DNA from: Peribacillus sp. FSL H8-0477
GTDB taxonomy: Bacteria; Bacillota; Bacilli; Bacillales; DSM-1321
Assembly: GCF_038002765.1 (NCBI RefSeq)
Contig: NZ_JBBODE010000001.1
Span: 372,001-436,000 of the forward strand
DNA: 64,000 nt
Reading direction: 5' to 3'
Of this stretch, positions 8,895-17,064 are shown in pieces (the stretch's first letter is position 1; every line of letters begins with the position of its first letter). The notes beneath the pieces are model-generated. The model saw only the letters and a list, made by a program, of their open reading frames with translations. It did not search any database and was not told the origin of the DNA. The position numbers were made by a program, and so were the translations under genes.

Positions 8895-9899
8895 CTATAA
8901 TATTTTCACATGATCCCAAATTTCTTTTAATGACTTTTCCTCCAATGTCCCCTGTTTTAGTAGTTCTTCAGTTGTACTAAACGATTGAAAATCCATTTCA
9001 TAATCGGAGATATGCCATTTGTTGGAATGTTTATTAATGTGGTAGATATGGTCTTGATATGAGAAACTGACATGTGTATCAAAATTCAAATCCCTTTTCA
9101 AATCTTCATAAGAATAGTTAAGCTTTTCACTAATCATCTCAGCATACATGCGAACATCGATATCGGAATCATTCTTGAAAATTTCTATAAAGTCCTGAAT
9201 TGTTTCATCATCTAATCGATAGGTTAAGAAGTTCCATACTAAATTAGCAATGTCATTTCTTATATAGTCATTCGGATGATTACTTAATTGTAAGAACTGT
9301 TTACTCACCCAACTTACATCAGACTCAAATTGTGATAGATAAGATAGTGCATCACTTAATTCCTCTACATTATCTTGTTTTATTAGCTCTTCCAAATCTT
9401 CTTTGCTGTATTCCTTCATTTGAGAATCATCATCATCAAAAGGTTCGGGTTCTTCCGTATACAGCCGTTCTAAAAATTCATCAAAAGTATCAGCTATTTT
9501 TATAATCATATCGTCTTCGTTATCTACATAAACGATTGAAGGATCTGAAGAAACAGTCCGGTAGTCAAAAGCAACCCAGGTATGTCCATCTCCATTAAAC
9601 AAAATGAGTCCTTCGGGCATATCCCATTCTTTAATGAGTTCTTCGTTTTGCACGATACTATCTTTTGGCCCTATGCCTAAAATATGGTCTACATTAATAT
9701 GGTCATCAGCCCACGATGTTGGTACATCAGTAGGGTACGCGTTAAATTTAATAGATCCTCCATTCTGTTCATTGAGAATAGTAATATACGATTGTGGTAA
9801 TTTTATTTTCAGTTTCTCTTCTGCTTTTTTTATCATCTCTTTAGTTAATGGTTCTAATTTGAAATATTCATCTTCCACTTCCCAAATAGCTTTCCCCAT
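8895..9899 (-). CDS. SMI1/KNR4 family protein with C-terminal HEAT-like region (likely immunity protein)
   Basis: 334 residues from ATG 9899, which has AGGGAG 8 bases upstream. Residues about 10-155 match the SMI1/KNR4 (SUKH) fold: KLPQSYITILNEQNGG, then a hydrophobic core, EGLILFNGDGHTWVAFDYR and a long helix ending DTFDEFLERLY. Residues about 170-260 contain helical repeats (NHPNDYIRNDIANLVWN, DSDIDVRMYAEMI). SUKH proteins in bacteria are mostly immunity proteins against polymorphic toxins. No toxin gene (LXG or WXG100 type) lies nearby, so this would be an orphan. Confidence 0.75.
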   Translation of the reverse strand: MGKAIWEVEDEYFKLEPLTKEMIKKAEEKLKIKLPQSYITILNEQNGGSIKFNAYPTDVPTSWADDHINVDHILGIGPKDSIVQNEELIKEWDMPEGLILFNGDGHTWVAFDYRTVSSDPSIVYVDNEDDMIIKIADTFDEFLERLYTEEPEPFDDDDSQMKEYSKEDLEELIKQDNVEELSDALSYLSQFESDVSWVSKQFLQLSNHPNDYIRNDIANLVWNFLTYRLDDETIQDFIEIFKNDSDIDVRMYAEMISEKLNYSYEDLKRDLNFDTHVSFSYQDHIYHINKHSNKWHISDYEMDFQSFSTTEELLKQGTLEEKSLKEIWDHVKIL

Positions 9900-9976
9900 T
9901 GAAATCACTCCCTAAAAATAATATTGAAACATTAATAATACATTGTTAGATAGTACGGTAGAGAGACTTGCCGATT

Positions 9977-10360
9977 TTAATCCCCAAATGCAGCTATGAA
10001 GTTGTTCTTCTGCAATGCTTCTTTGCAAAGCTCTAGTAATTTTTCAGCAAATTCTTTTATTTCTTCCCGGTATAAATTTTCTGTTTTGTATTTACTAACT
10101 AAACATTCGCAAACGTTGACTAACTGATGTATTTCTTGGGTTGAAAATAGTTTATCACCATATTGATCTAACCCTATAAGTAAATCGAAAGGTCCGATTT
10201 CTCGATTTCTTTTAAAGTGTTTTTCTTTATATCTTTTTACGTAATCTTCCTCATTTTGAAGATACCTCTGCAACACTTCTGTAAATTTTACAGATTCTTC
10301 TCTAAATATAGCTTTTTTCTTATTTGTCATATAGAAATCAATTCCCACACTAGTATCCAT
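9977..10360 (-). CDS. Hypothetical protein, 127 residues
   Basis: No family recognised. It starts at ATG 10360 with GGAAGGG 10 bases upstream. The sequence is mostly helical and charged, with VGIDFYMTNKKKAI at the N-terminus, then IGPFDLLIGLDQYGDKLF in the middle and a long amphipathic helix at the end (EEIKEFAEKLLELCKEALQKN). There is no membrane segment. It lies in the run of immunity-type genes and is probably cytosolic. Confidence 0.6.
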   Translation of the reverse strand: MDTSVGIDFYMTNKKKAIFREESVKFTEVLQRYLQNEEDYVKRYKEKHFKRNREIGPFDLLIGLDQYGDKLFSTQEIHQLVNVCECLVSKYKTENLYREEIKEFAEKLLELCKEALQKNNFIAAFGD

Positions 10361-10417
10361 TCATTGCGCACCCTTCCATATTTTAATAGTATATCAGTCT
10401 TTCCCTCCCCACATAGT

Positions 10418-10449
10418 AAAAAAGCAATTGCTTTAATTTCGCAATCGCT
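10418..10449 (-). terminator. Terminator of the 10471-10734 gene
   Basis: On the minus strand AGCGATTGC and GCAATTGCT pair (9 bp, one wobble) around 9 bases and are followed by TTTTT. Confidence 0.75.
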
Positions 10450-10470
10450 GTTGTTATGTACATGTATTCT

Positions 10471-10734
10471 TTATCCTAAATAAGTAATCTGAGCATCTTG
10501 CTTTTTAGCTCTAATGATAACTTTTGCCACCAATTGTTCAGGCTGTTTCCCGTAGCTGGACTGAATTTCCTCAAAAAGGTGCTTCACAATGATTTCAATA
10601 TTCTCTAAAGTAGTTTCTTTTGGCAGATATTTAGTTCTTGCAATCTCAAACCTTTTGTACGAGCCTTCATAATCTGAGATTGTCTCTTCGCCAAACGCGT
10701 TTACTTCAAATTCTACTTTAATTTCAGCATCCAC
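10471..10734 (-). CDS. Hypothetical protein, 87 residues
   Basis: Unrecognised small acidic protein without membrane segments. It begins with a strand-rich part (IKVEFEVNAFGEE), followed by a helix (ENIEIIVKHLFEEIQSS) and a C-terminal strand (AKVIIRAKKQDAQITYLG). The gene has its own terminator at 10418-10449 and is preceded by GGGGGAG before the ATG. It may belong with the neighbouring immunity-type genes. Confidence 0.6.
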   Translation of the reverse strand: MDAEIKVEFEVNAFGEETISDYEGSYKRFEIARTKYLPKETTLENIEIIVKHLFEEIQSSYGKQPEQLVAKVIIRAKKQDAQITYLG

Positions 10735-10804
10735 CAGTACTCCCCCTTATATTCTACTATCATACAATACAACACCATAATAACCCATTTTTTGACTTAT
10801 AGTT

Positions 10805-10834
10805 AAAAGAGCCGCTCATAGTTGAACGGCTCTT
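10805..10834 (-). terminator. Terminator of the cytochrome P450 gene
   Basis: AAGAGCCG and CGGCTCTT form an 8-bp stem around 12 bases, followed by TTAAC on the minus strand, 25 bases after the P450 stop. Confidence 0.65.
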
Positions 10835-10858
10835 AATCTTGTAAATTCTTTCACTCTA

Positions 10859-12112
10859 TTAAAAAGCGACGGGAAGGGATTTTAACCCCTGTGAGCTCAG
10901 CATGAATTGCCAGTTAACGTCCTCCCTTGGGATACTGAGATGCAAGTTAGGCATACGTCTCAGCAGGGTGGAAAACGCAACGTCTCCTTCGACGCGGGCT
11001 AATGGCGCTCCCAAACACATATGGATGCCTTGTCCAAATGCCATATGACGTTTGATTGAACGCGTAAGATCCAGTTCCTCTGGGTCCGAAAACTGGAGTT
11101 CATCTCGATTTGCTGATTTCAATACGGGAATCACCATATCTCCCCTTTTGATTTGCTGTCCTGCTATCTCGATATCTTCCGTAGCAAACCGCGGTCCTGC
11201 CATGGTGGAAGGCCCATTGAAACGCAGCAATTCTTCTACAGCTCCAGGTATCAGGTTGAGGTCTTTTTTTAGTTTCTCCAGCTGCTCGGGATGATCAAGT
11301 AACATTAACGTGCCTGTTGCGATCAGATTCGAGGTAGTCTCATGACCAGCAAAGATCAATAGGGAGATCATCGAAATTAGTTCCGATTCGTCGAGTTTAT
11401 CTCCCTCTTCTTCAATAGCAACCAACTGACTGATTAAGTCATCTGCTGGATGCTTCCGCTTCTCGGCCACAAGCTGCACAATGTATTCCCCAAAAGCTCG
11501 AATCTGCTCTGCAACTCCCGGTTCTTTTCTTCCTAGGCCTAGACCGTGCGCAATGGCCTCTGACCAGACCCGAATTTGAGCCTGGTCTGCTTTAGGCACC
11601 CCGAGCATTTCAGAAATGACGTTGATTGGCAAGGGATAAGCATAGTCCTTAACAATGTCAAACTGTTCTTTATCTTCTACCTGGTCAAGTAATTCGTCAG
11701 CAATCTTTTGAACGAGAGGACGCAGGCTTTCCATGTATTTAGGCGTAAAGGCTTTGGATACCAACCTGCGCAATCGTCGGTGATCAGGTTCATCGACAGA
11801 AAGCATGGATTTAGCATTAAGGAAAGTTGGGGGAGCAGATGGATCCGCATTGCTTTGCATCAGATTATTGTTACCATCGATGGAGCCTCCGTCTACAGTA
11901 AAGTGGGCATGATCTTTTAAAACCAGCATGGCTTCTTCCATACGGGTAACCATCCATGTTTGGCCTTTTATCGCAGCAATCGGGGAAGGAATAGGAATAA
12001 CGGCCCCCATTGTCCGCATCTTGGAGAATATCGCAAATGGGTTTTCAACACTTTCCCCACTAAATACGTTTAAAATAGATTGATCTGTTGCGTTTTGTTC
12101 TTGTTTTTTCAT
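10859..12112 (-). CDS. Cytochrome P450
   Basis: 417 residues from ATG 12112; AAAGG lies 9 bases upstream, while the in-frame ATG at 12121 is too close to it. All class-defining elements are visible: I-helix oxygen-binding AGHETTSN near residue 250, K-helix ELLR near 290, and the heme-ligand loop FGQGIHMCLGAPLAR near 350 with the cysteine ligand. Size and motifs fit soluble bacterial class I enzymes such as CYP107/CYP109. No ferredoxin or reductase gene is adjacent. A TetR gene is divergent with an operator-like palindrome between them, so the P450 is probably repressed by it until a fatty or hydrophobic ligand appears. Confidence 0.93.
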   Translation of the reverse strand: MKKQEQNATDQSILNVFSGESVENPFAIFSKMRTMGAVIPIPSPIAAIKGQTWMVTRMEEAMLVLKDHAHFTVDGGSIDGNNNLMQSNADPSAPPTFLNAKSMLSVDEPDHRRLRRLVSKAFTPKYMESLRPLVQKIADELLDQVEDKEQFDIVKDYAYPLPINVISEMLGVPKADQAQIRVWSEAIAHGLGLGRKEPGVAEQIRAFGEYIVQLVAEKRKHPADDLISQLVAIEEEGDKLDESELISMISLLIFAGHETTSNLIATGTLMLLDHPEQLEKLKKDLNLIPGAVEELLRFNGPSTMAGPRFATEDIEIAGQQIKRGDMVIPVLKSANRDELQFSDPEELDLTRSIKRHMAFGQGIHMCLGAPLARVEGDVAFSTLLRRMPNLHLSIPREDVNWQFMLSSQGLKSLPVAF

Positions 12113-12205
12113 AACTATCATCCTTTCCTTTATGGGAGTGGATCGTTTTCATTTAAATAGGTCTTTTTTTTGATCATTCTTACCAAATTCGCAGATTAAA
12201 TTTAC

Positions 12206-12229
12206 ACAGTGTTGTATAATTTACACTGT
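12206..12229. promoter_or_regulatory. Operator-like palindrome between P450 and tetR genes
   Basis: ACAGTGT-N10-ACACTGT (perfect 7-bp arms) lies in the divergent intergenic region and overlaps TATAAT-like sequence, the expected position for a TetR-type operator controlling both genes. Confidence 0.55.
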
Positions 12230-12339
12230 ATAAATGAGAGTATAAAGATAAGTTAGCACCTTTTCAAGCGACAAACTTCCTAAAAGCGTATAGTAATCTC
12301 TATAAATACTGTTTATATAGAAGAAAGGAAAGAGAGAAA

Positions 12340-12939
12340 ATGACGGAAAAGAAAAAACTTCACACCGACCCTCGCATACTTCGGACAAGACAATTAATAA
12401 AAGATGCGTTTGTTGAGTTACTTGAGGAAACCGATCTTCAGCAAATTACGGTTAATCGGCTAGCGGAAAGAGCCACAATCAATCGAGTTACTTTTTATCT
12501 GCATTTTCGTGATATTCCAGATATGTTAGAAAAGATGGCAAACGATATGATTGACGACATTTCAACGGTATTTGAAAAAACACCAACAGACCACCCATTC
12601 TCTGAAGAAGACAGTTGGAAAATACTTGAAAACTTACTACAGCATATCGCTGACCATTCCAATTTTTATAAGAACTTCCTTACTTCTAAGAAAGTTCCTA
12701 TCTTCAGAGATCGGCTGACCCTGTTTTTACGGGAGAAAATCGTGACGAAGATAGATGAAAGCGGAAGACGAGTTCAATTAACTGATATCGTAAAAGAAGA
12801 TATATTAATATGGTACGAAACGTCCGCTTTAATTGGCACAATCGTTTCGTGGCTTCAAAATGATATGCCCTATACACCAAGTTTTCTAGCACAACAATTC
12901 GCTTTGCTTCACCATAGGGCGTTAAATGTAGAACGTTAA
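12340..12939 (+). CDS. TetR/AcrR family transcriptional regulator
   Basis: 199 residues. An N-terminal helix-turn-helix (residues about 12-58: RTRQLIKDAFVELLEE, then ITVNRLAERATINRVTFYLHF) has the usual TetR recognition helix ending in TFYLHF. The C-terminal part resembles the TetR_C_7 type (NFYKNFLTSKKVP, then WYETSALIGTIVSWL). It is divergent from the P450 gene, and P450 genes in Bacillus are often controlled this way (for example BscR). Regulation of the neighbour is inference. Confidence 0.88.
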   Translation: MTEKKKLHTDPRILRTRQLIKDAFVELLEETDLQQITVNRLAERATINRVTFYLHFRDIPDMLEKMANDMIDDISTVFEKTPTDHPFSEEDSWKILENLLQHIADHSNFYKNFLTSKKVPIFRDRLTLFLREKIVTKIDESGRRVQLTDIVKEDILIWYETSALIGTIVSWLQNDMPYTPSFLAQQFALLHHRALNVER

Positions 12940-13009
12940 TCATTTAAAGTACAACGAAATCTTGCTATCTGCATTGATCTCTAGAAGGTTTTACTACTAA
13001 AATCTGTTT

Positions 13010-13029
13010 CCGTTCAGGAAACTGAACGG
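13010..13029 (+). terminator. Hairpin behind the tetR gene, weak terminator
   Basis: CCGTTCAG-GAAA-CTGAACGG is a perfect 8-bp stem closed by a GNRA tetraloop 70 bases after tetR. The run behind it (ATTATCTTG) is not a strong U-tract, so termination is only likely. Confidence 0.4.
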
Positions 13030-13167
13030 ATTATCTTGTAGATGAAAATAAATTAGTTACTGTTCATTTTTATGTATGATGCAATAACATTTATATTGAA
13101 AAATCTTACGTTAAGAAGGTCGTTAATCGGCAGCCTCCTATAGCGAATGCATCATTTAGTTCAAAAG

Positions 13168-13734
13168 CTAATTTTCCAGGTATTCATTCCTAAGAATTGA
13201 ATACATTGCAATATCTCTAAACTTTCCTTTAATAAAGTATTTTTCTCGTGATACTCCTTCTAATTTCATCCCTATTTTTTGTAGAACTCTTTGTGATTGA
13301 CTATTTTCTACCATACAAGGAGCCTTGATTCTATTTAACTTCATTTTATTAAAGCCAAATTCCTTTACTTTGGCAGCAGCTGCAAGAATTATTCTGTCGC
13401 CCCAATGATCCTTGGAGAGAATAAAACCTAGTTCGGCTCTAAAATTTATAGGAAACCATGCAACAAAATCAATGGTACCAATTACTTTTTTTGTTTGTTT
13501 AAATTCAATAGCCCAAGGTGCTATTTTTCCTTCTTGGTATTGTTTATCGATCAAGTTCAAAAATTCGTATGTATCTTTAATCGTATTGTGGGACTCCCAC
13601 GGAACGAATCTCGATACATCTGGTTCCGATGCATACTCAAACATATCTTCTGCATCACCTATTGCGAATTTGCGTAGTAATAGACGGTCTGTTGATAGGG
13701 TTTGCAATTCCCCATAAATATCTTTTACTTTCAT
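13168..13734 (-). CDS. GNAT acetyltransferase, RimJ/RimL type
   Basis: 188 residues of the RimJ-like GNAT class: TDRLLLRKFAIGDAEDMF at the start, PWAIEF and VIGTIDFVAWF in the central sheet, and AELGFILSKDHWG followed by AAAKVKEFGF for acetyl-CoA binding. MVENSQSQRVLQKIGMKLEG is the hallmark C-terminal motif. Members acetylate ribosomal-protein N-termini, amino acids or antibiotics; the substrate here is unknown. SD AAAGGAG lies 9 bases before the ATG. It is monocistronic. Confidence 0.88.
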   Translation of the reverse strand: MKVKDIYGELQTLSTDRLLLRKFAIGDAEDMFEYASEPDVSRFVPWESHNTIKDTYEFLNLIDKQYQEGKIAPWAIEFKQTKKVIGTIDFVAWFPINFRAELGFILSKDHWGDRIILAAAAKVKEFGFNKMKLNRIKAPCMVENSQSQRVLQKIGMKLEGVSREKYFIKGKFRDIAMYSILRNEYLEN

Positions 13735-13869
13735 ATAATTTTTCTCCTTTTGTTATCCATCAGAATAAATTTTGTACCCTAAGCAAATTAAGACATAAGT
13801 ATAGCTATTCGTACTCTTCTTTTGAGGAGTTAGTCCAGAAATGACGGTATATCGATTCATGACAATAAA

Positions 13870-13893
13870 GAAATAGAGAGGATTTCTCCTCTC
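13870..13893 (-). terminator. Terminator-like hairpin after the ASCH gene
   Basis: GAGAGGA-TTTC-TCCTCTC is a perfect 7-bp stem. On the minus strand it is followed by TATTTCTTTATTG. A second hairpin (GCTAAC / GTTAGC, 13945-13962) lies between it and the gene at 13996. Confidence 0.55.
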
Positions 13894-13995
13894 CATCAAA
13901 GTCTAACTTTTTGGATCACCACAAATTGACCGCCTTCTTATGACGCTAACGCCCCTGTTAGCCATCCATGAAGCGTGAAAAATCAGAGCGAATTT

Positions 13996-14445
13996 TTACC
14001 CATTCTTCACATCTACCAATTTAAAACGCTCACACACAAGGAGCATGTCTTCCGAAAATTCACGTCCGATTGTGTTTAACTCGTTTCTGAAGAACTTTTC
14101 ATGAGCTTCCCACCAATATTTGTAGGTTTTATCTCCTTCACCTTCTGCACTAGCGAACTCTTCAGTGACTTCATTCATAGGAGTTAGCGTAACCTCCACT
14201 GTCTTAATAATTGCTACAGGTTGATCATCGCTGTTTAAAATAATGCTATAATCATCTTTTGCTGGTAGTGGTTCATTCTCCAGTTCATAAAAAGTATATC
14301 CTGAGCATGTTGCAGTTTTAATTCCATCTATCACTAATTGTGCGAGATAATCAGGATCAGCCCCGAATTGCCATGCACTAACAGACTGAGGTTGATTTTG
14401 ATTCTTCCAATATTCATTCCAGTACTTCTGAGTCGCCTGATTCAT
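13996..14445 (-). CDS. ASCH domain-containing protein
   Basis: 149 residues. The region YLAQLVIDGIKTATCSGY near 30-50 carries the GxKxxT signature of the ASCH fold (PUA-like beta barrel), followed by strands (YSIILNSDDQPVAIIKTVEV) and a C-terminal helix with W-rich text (YKYWWEAHEKFF). Proteins of this size and layout have been assigned as RNA-binding regulators or as amidohydrolases of modified cytidines (YqfB type). No clear partner gene is near. Confidence 0.8.
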   Translation of the reverse strand: MNQATQKYWNEYWKNQNQPQSVSAWQFGADPDYLAQLVIDGIKTATCSGYTFYELENEPLPAKDDYSIILNSDDQPVAIIKTVEVTLTPMNEVTEEFASAEGEGDKTYKYWWEAHEKFFRNELNTIGREFSEDMLLVCERFKLVDVKNG

Positions 14446-14598
14446 ACTATTCCTCCATATACATCTATTATTTTAGTAACATTCTATCAAAAATAGTTTA
14501 GCTAATCTAAAATACATTCCATTAATTGGATCAATCATTGAATAAAAAGGCACTCTTAACTAGCCTCTCTATAGTTAGACAAGGATATTTTTTATCAG

Positions 14599-14637
14599 AA
14601 TTTGAATGTATGATTATGCTAACATAGTACATTCAAA
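14599..14637. repeat. Imperfect palindrome, copy 1, left of the AhpD-like gene
   Basis: AATTTGAATGTATGATT (14599-14615) is identical to 15361-15377, and TACATTCAAA at 14628-14637 is the inverted arm of TTTGAATGTA at 14601-14610. The palindrome merges into the terminator at 14635-14662. See copy 2 at 15361-15401. Confidence 0.7.
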
Positions 14638-14662
14638 CAGGCTGCCAAGTGGCAGCCTGTTT
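14635..14662. terminator. Strong bidirectional terminator-like hairpin
   Basis: AAACAGGCTGCC and GGCAGCCTGTTT form a perfect 12-bp stem around AAGT. It lies between divergent genes (13996-14445 and 14878-15321), so no complete gene reads into it from either side; it may mark the edge of an inserted segment. Confidence 0.7.
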
Positions 14663-14826
14663 CTTTCGTTAAGTTAAGATAACCCTTGATCTCGGAAGCT
14701 GGAATTGGTCCGGATTTTTTTACTATAACTCCGGCTACACAGTAGTTTCTGAAGTATTATTCCCTTGCATATGAACGTCTCCAGGGTAAAATACTAGTAC
14801 AAATGTTCGTATTGTGGGATAATAAG

Positions 14827-14842
14827 ATTCGTATAGACGAAT
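14827..14842. promoter_or_regulatory. Operator-like palindrome in front of the AhpD-like gene
   Basis: ATTCGT-ATAG-ACGAAT (perfect 6-bp arms) lies 36 bases before the start, with another TTCGTAT at 14806-14812. It may be bound by a MarR or HxlR-type redox regulator; none is encoded nearby. Confidence 0.4.
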
Positions 14843-14877
14843 AATAAAATTATCTTAAAACAAAGGGGTTTTGCCTT

Positions 14878-15321
14878 ATGAGTCAACGAATCGCCTATAA
14901 TGATGTTGCGCCCGATGGTATTAAAATTATGATGGATATGGAAAAGTACACGAAAACATCTTCTATTAATCAAACTACTAGAGAGTTGATTAAAATTAGA
15001 GCTTCTCAAATTAACGGTTGTGCCTTCTGTATCAATATGCATACATCCGATGCTCGTAAGATGGGTGAAACTGAACAAAGAATTTATTGTTTAAATGTCT
15101 GGGAAGAATGCGATTTTTATTCACCTGACGAAAAAGTTGCTTTGGAACTTACTGAGCATATTACCTTAATCCCAACAAAACGAATTCCTGAGGACTTATA
15201 CAAGCGTGTCCGAGAACATTATGAAGAGAAACAATATGTTGATCTAGTTCTTATTATTAATCAAATAAACAGTTGGAATAGAATCTCTATTGCAATGGGC
15301 AATACAGCAACTGAGAGTTAA
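14878..15321 (+). CDS. Carboxymuconolactone decarboxylase family (AhpD-like) protein
   Basis: 147 residues. The active-site motif CAFCINMHTSDARKMG near residues 46-60 has the CxxC-x3-H arrangement of AhpD alkylhydroperoxidases, preceded by TRELIKIRASQINGC, the typical helix. It is probably a small peroxidase or thiol-disulfide enzyme handling organic hydroperoxides. SD AAAGGGG is present. The gene has its own promoter region and terminator and lies between two palindrome copies, giving it the look of a self-contained unit. Confidence 0.88.
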   Translation: MSQRIAYNDVAPDGIKIMMDMEKYTKTSSINQTTRELIKIRASQINGCAFCINMHTSDARKMGETEQRIYCLNVWEECDFYSPDEKVALELTEHITLIPTKRIPEDLYKRVREHYEEKQYVDLVLIINQINSWNRISIAMGNTATES

Positions 15322-15331
15322 TTTTCTTAAT

Positions 15332-15356
15332 GAACACCCAACGGTGTTCTTTTTTT
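15332..15356 (+). terminator. Terminator of the AhpD-like gene
   Basis: GAACACC-CAAC-GGTGTTC followed by TTTTTTT, 11 bases after the stop. Confidence 0.9.
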
Positions 15357-15360
15357 CTTC

Positions 15361-15401
15361 AATTTGAATGTATGATTTGTGTAATTATCATACATTCAAA
15401 T
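15361..15401. repeat. Near-perfect long palindrome, copy 2, right of the AhpD-like gene
   Basis: Arms of 15 bp (ATTTGAATGTATGAT at 15362-15376 and its exact complement at 15387-15401) surround 10 bases. The left 17 bases equal those of copy 1, 762 bp away. A further half arm (TACATTCAAAT) is at 15462-15472. The arrangement resembles REP-like or recombination-type repeats. Confidence 0.75.
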
Positions 15402-15604
15402 CCTTGATTTCATTGACTTTCTCCGCATTCTCTCTTTATACTAAAAAAAGAGAAAAAATTGTACATTCAAATCGTTGAATGCCAAGGGTTTCAAGAACCC
15501 ACTTTTGAATAACAATAGAAAGGTCGAGAAAACATGAAACCAAAAACAGAGACTTCATATCAATTATGATGTAGATCTGGTGAGGTTTGGATTAATAAAT
15601 AATA

Positions 15605-15646
15605 ACGAAGAAAAGGTGTCTCATTAATTTCGGGAAACCTTTTTTT
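15605..15646. terminator. Terminator-like hairpin between 15.4 and 15.7 kb
   Basis: AAAGGT ... ACCTTT with a partial inner stem and TTTTTT on the plus side and TTTTCTTC on the minus side. It probably serves the butanediol dehydrogenase gene. Nothing else was recognised in 15402-15673. Confidence 0.45.
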
Positions 15647-15673
15647 CGTTATCTTTTTGTGTAAAATTACTAT

Positions 15674-16720
15674 CTATTCGGACTTAACAAGAATTTTCAC
15701 TTGACTTCGCTCTTTTAGCAAAGCTTCAAATCCTTCTTCAATCACTTCGTCCAGTTTAATTCTTTTTGTAATAATTTTTTCAGCTGAGAAATATCCCTGT
15801 GCCATTAAACTGATCACAGCAGGGAAAATATCACGATACCCTATTATCCCTGTAACTATACGTTCATTTAGAACGATATCGTTTGGATGAATGGAAGCTT
15901 TCTTTTCAAAAATACTGACAATCATTGCTTGCCCGCCAATTTTTGTGGAATTGATTGATTGTGTCAAGACTGCATCAATACCTGATACTTCAAATGAAAC
16001 ATCCACTCCACCATTTGTTCGTCTCCGAATTTCTTTAACAACATCAACTTCTTTTGGATCTAAGACAATGGCACCGAATTCGGCTGCTTTTTGTTTTCGT
16101 TCTTCAGAAACTTCACTCACATAAATTTCAGTTGCACCTGCTGCTCTTAAAGCTTCAATAATTAATAAACCAATGGGGCCAGCTCCAAAGACAGCTGCTT
16201 TCTCCCCCACATTTAATGCACTTTGCCGTACAGCATACAAAGCAACAGCAGAAGGTTCTACTAATGCTCCTTGTTCAAAAGAAACGTTTTCAGGAATCTT
16301 ATGTAACATCACTTCAGGTACTGCTGCATACTCCGAAAAACCACCGCCTCCCCCAGCTAAGCCATAGAAGCCCATTTTCTCACATAAGTTGTATTTACCT
16401 TGTTTACAGGCTTCGCATACACCACAAGCATATATTGGCTCCACTACAACTCGATCACCCACTTGAAATTTTGTTACATCTTCTCCAATTTCTACAACCC
16501 GCCCGGAAAATTCATGTCCCATAACAATAGGAGCTTTATCACCACTTAATGGATGCGTCTCAGTGGGAATAAAAATTGGTCCAGCCGTATATTCATGTAA
16601 ATCACTTCCACAAATCCCACACCATTCAACTTTAATTTTTACTTTATCTTTCTGTGCCGTTGGTTCTTCAATGTTCTCTAATTTTAAATTTTTTACACCG
16701 TGCCATCTCAATGCTTTCAT
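15674..16720 (-). CDS. bdhA: 2,3-butanediol dehydrogenase / zinc-containing alcohol dehydrogenase
   Basis: 348 residues, close to B. subtilis BdhA in length. Catalytic zinc ligands: C37 in WCGICGSD, H and E in GHEFSGRVVE near 70. Structural zinc cysteines: ACGVCEACKQGKYNLCEK near 98-112. The NAD-binding motif GAGPIGL lies near 175. The enzyme interconverts acetoin and 2,3-butanediol with NADH. The HPLSGDKAPIVMGHEF stretch is typical of butanediol rather than simple alcohol dehydrogenases. It is monocistronic. Confidence 0.85.
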   Translation of the reverse strand: MKALRWHGVKNLKLENIEEPTAQKDKVKIKVEWCGICGSDLHEYTAGPIFIPTETHPLSGDKAPIVMGHEFSGRVVEIGEDVTKFQVGDRVVVEPIYACGVCEACKQGKYNLCEKMGFYGLAGGGGGFSEYAAVPEVMLHKIPENVSFEQGALVEPSAVALYAVRQSALNVGEKAAVFGAGPIGLLIIEALRAAGATEIYVSEVSEERKQKAAEFGAIVLDPKEVDVVKEIRRRTNGGVDVSFEVSGIDAVLTQSINSTKIGGQAMIVSIFEKKASIHPNDIVLNERIVTGIIGYRDIFPAVISLMAQGYFSAEKIITKRIKLDEVIEEGFEALLKERSQVKILVKSE

Positions 16721-16810
16721 ATTTTTTATCTCCTTTAATAAATTAAAATTATCAACCTCAGTTTTTATTGTTAGATTAATCCTTTAAGTTAATACATTTT
16801 TTATGCGATC

Positions 16811-16859
16811 CAACGTGCTACGTTGACGGGGTGGTCGGCGCATAGCCATAAAACTATGC
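16811..16859. other. GC-richer island with two inverted repeats, unexplained
   Basis: CAACGT-GCT-ACGTTG (16811-16825) and GCATAG-N8-CTATGC (16840-16859) flank a GC-rich stretch in an otherwise AT-rich gap (16721-17064). It could be a structured RNA, an operator or the remnant of a mobile element; no coding remnant could be identified. Confidence 0.3.
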
Positions 16860-16943
16860 CAAAAATAATAAAAACTTTAAAAGCCTCGAATACGGATGTA
16901 ATCGTAAACCATCCACTTAATAAAAGAGTTGAAAATAACAGCT

Positions 16944-16972
16944 AGTTAACATAAATCCCAATTATCGGTATA
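16944..16972. repeat. dif-like recombination site, copy 1
   Basis: AGTTAACATAA, seven bases, then TTATCGGTATA. The first arm read on the minus strand is TTATGTTAACT, one base different from the XerD (RipX) arm of the B. subtilis dif site. The spacer is 7 rather than the usual 6. Direct-repeat partner at 17304-17331. Confidence 0.55.
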
Positions 16973-17025
16973 CCGAAGATTTCAGTATCTTTCAGGTGCT
17001 GTTATAGCATTTTCCTAAAAAGAAC

Positions 17026-17055
17026 AAATAGGCCACTAACATTAGTGGCCTATTT
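17026..17055. terminator. Terminator of the small membrane protein gene
   Basis: A perfect 12-bp stem (AAATAGGCCACT / AGTGGCCTATTT) with a 6-base loop lies 10 bases behind the stop of the minus-strand gene at 17065-17241 and is followed on that strand by GTTCTTTTTAGG. Confidence 0.8.
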
Positions 17056-17064
17056 ACTACACTA

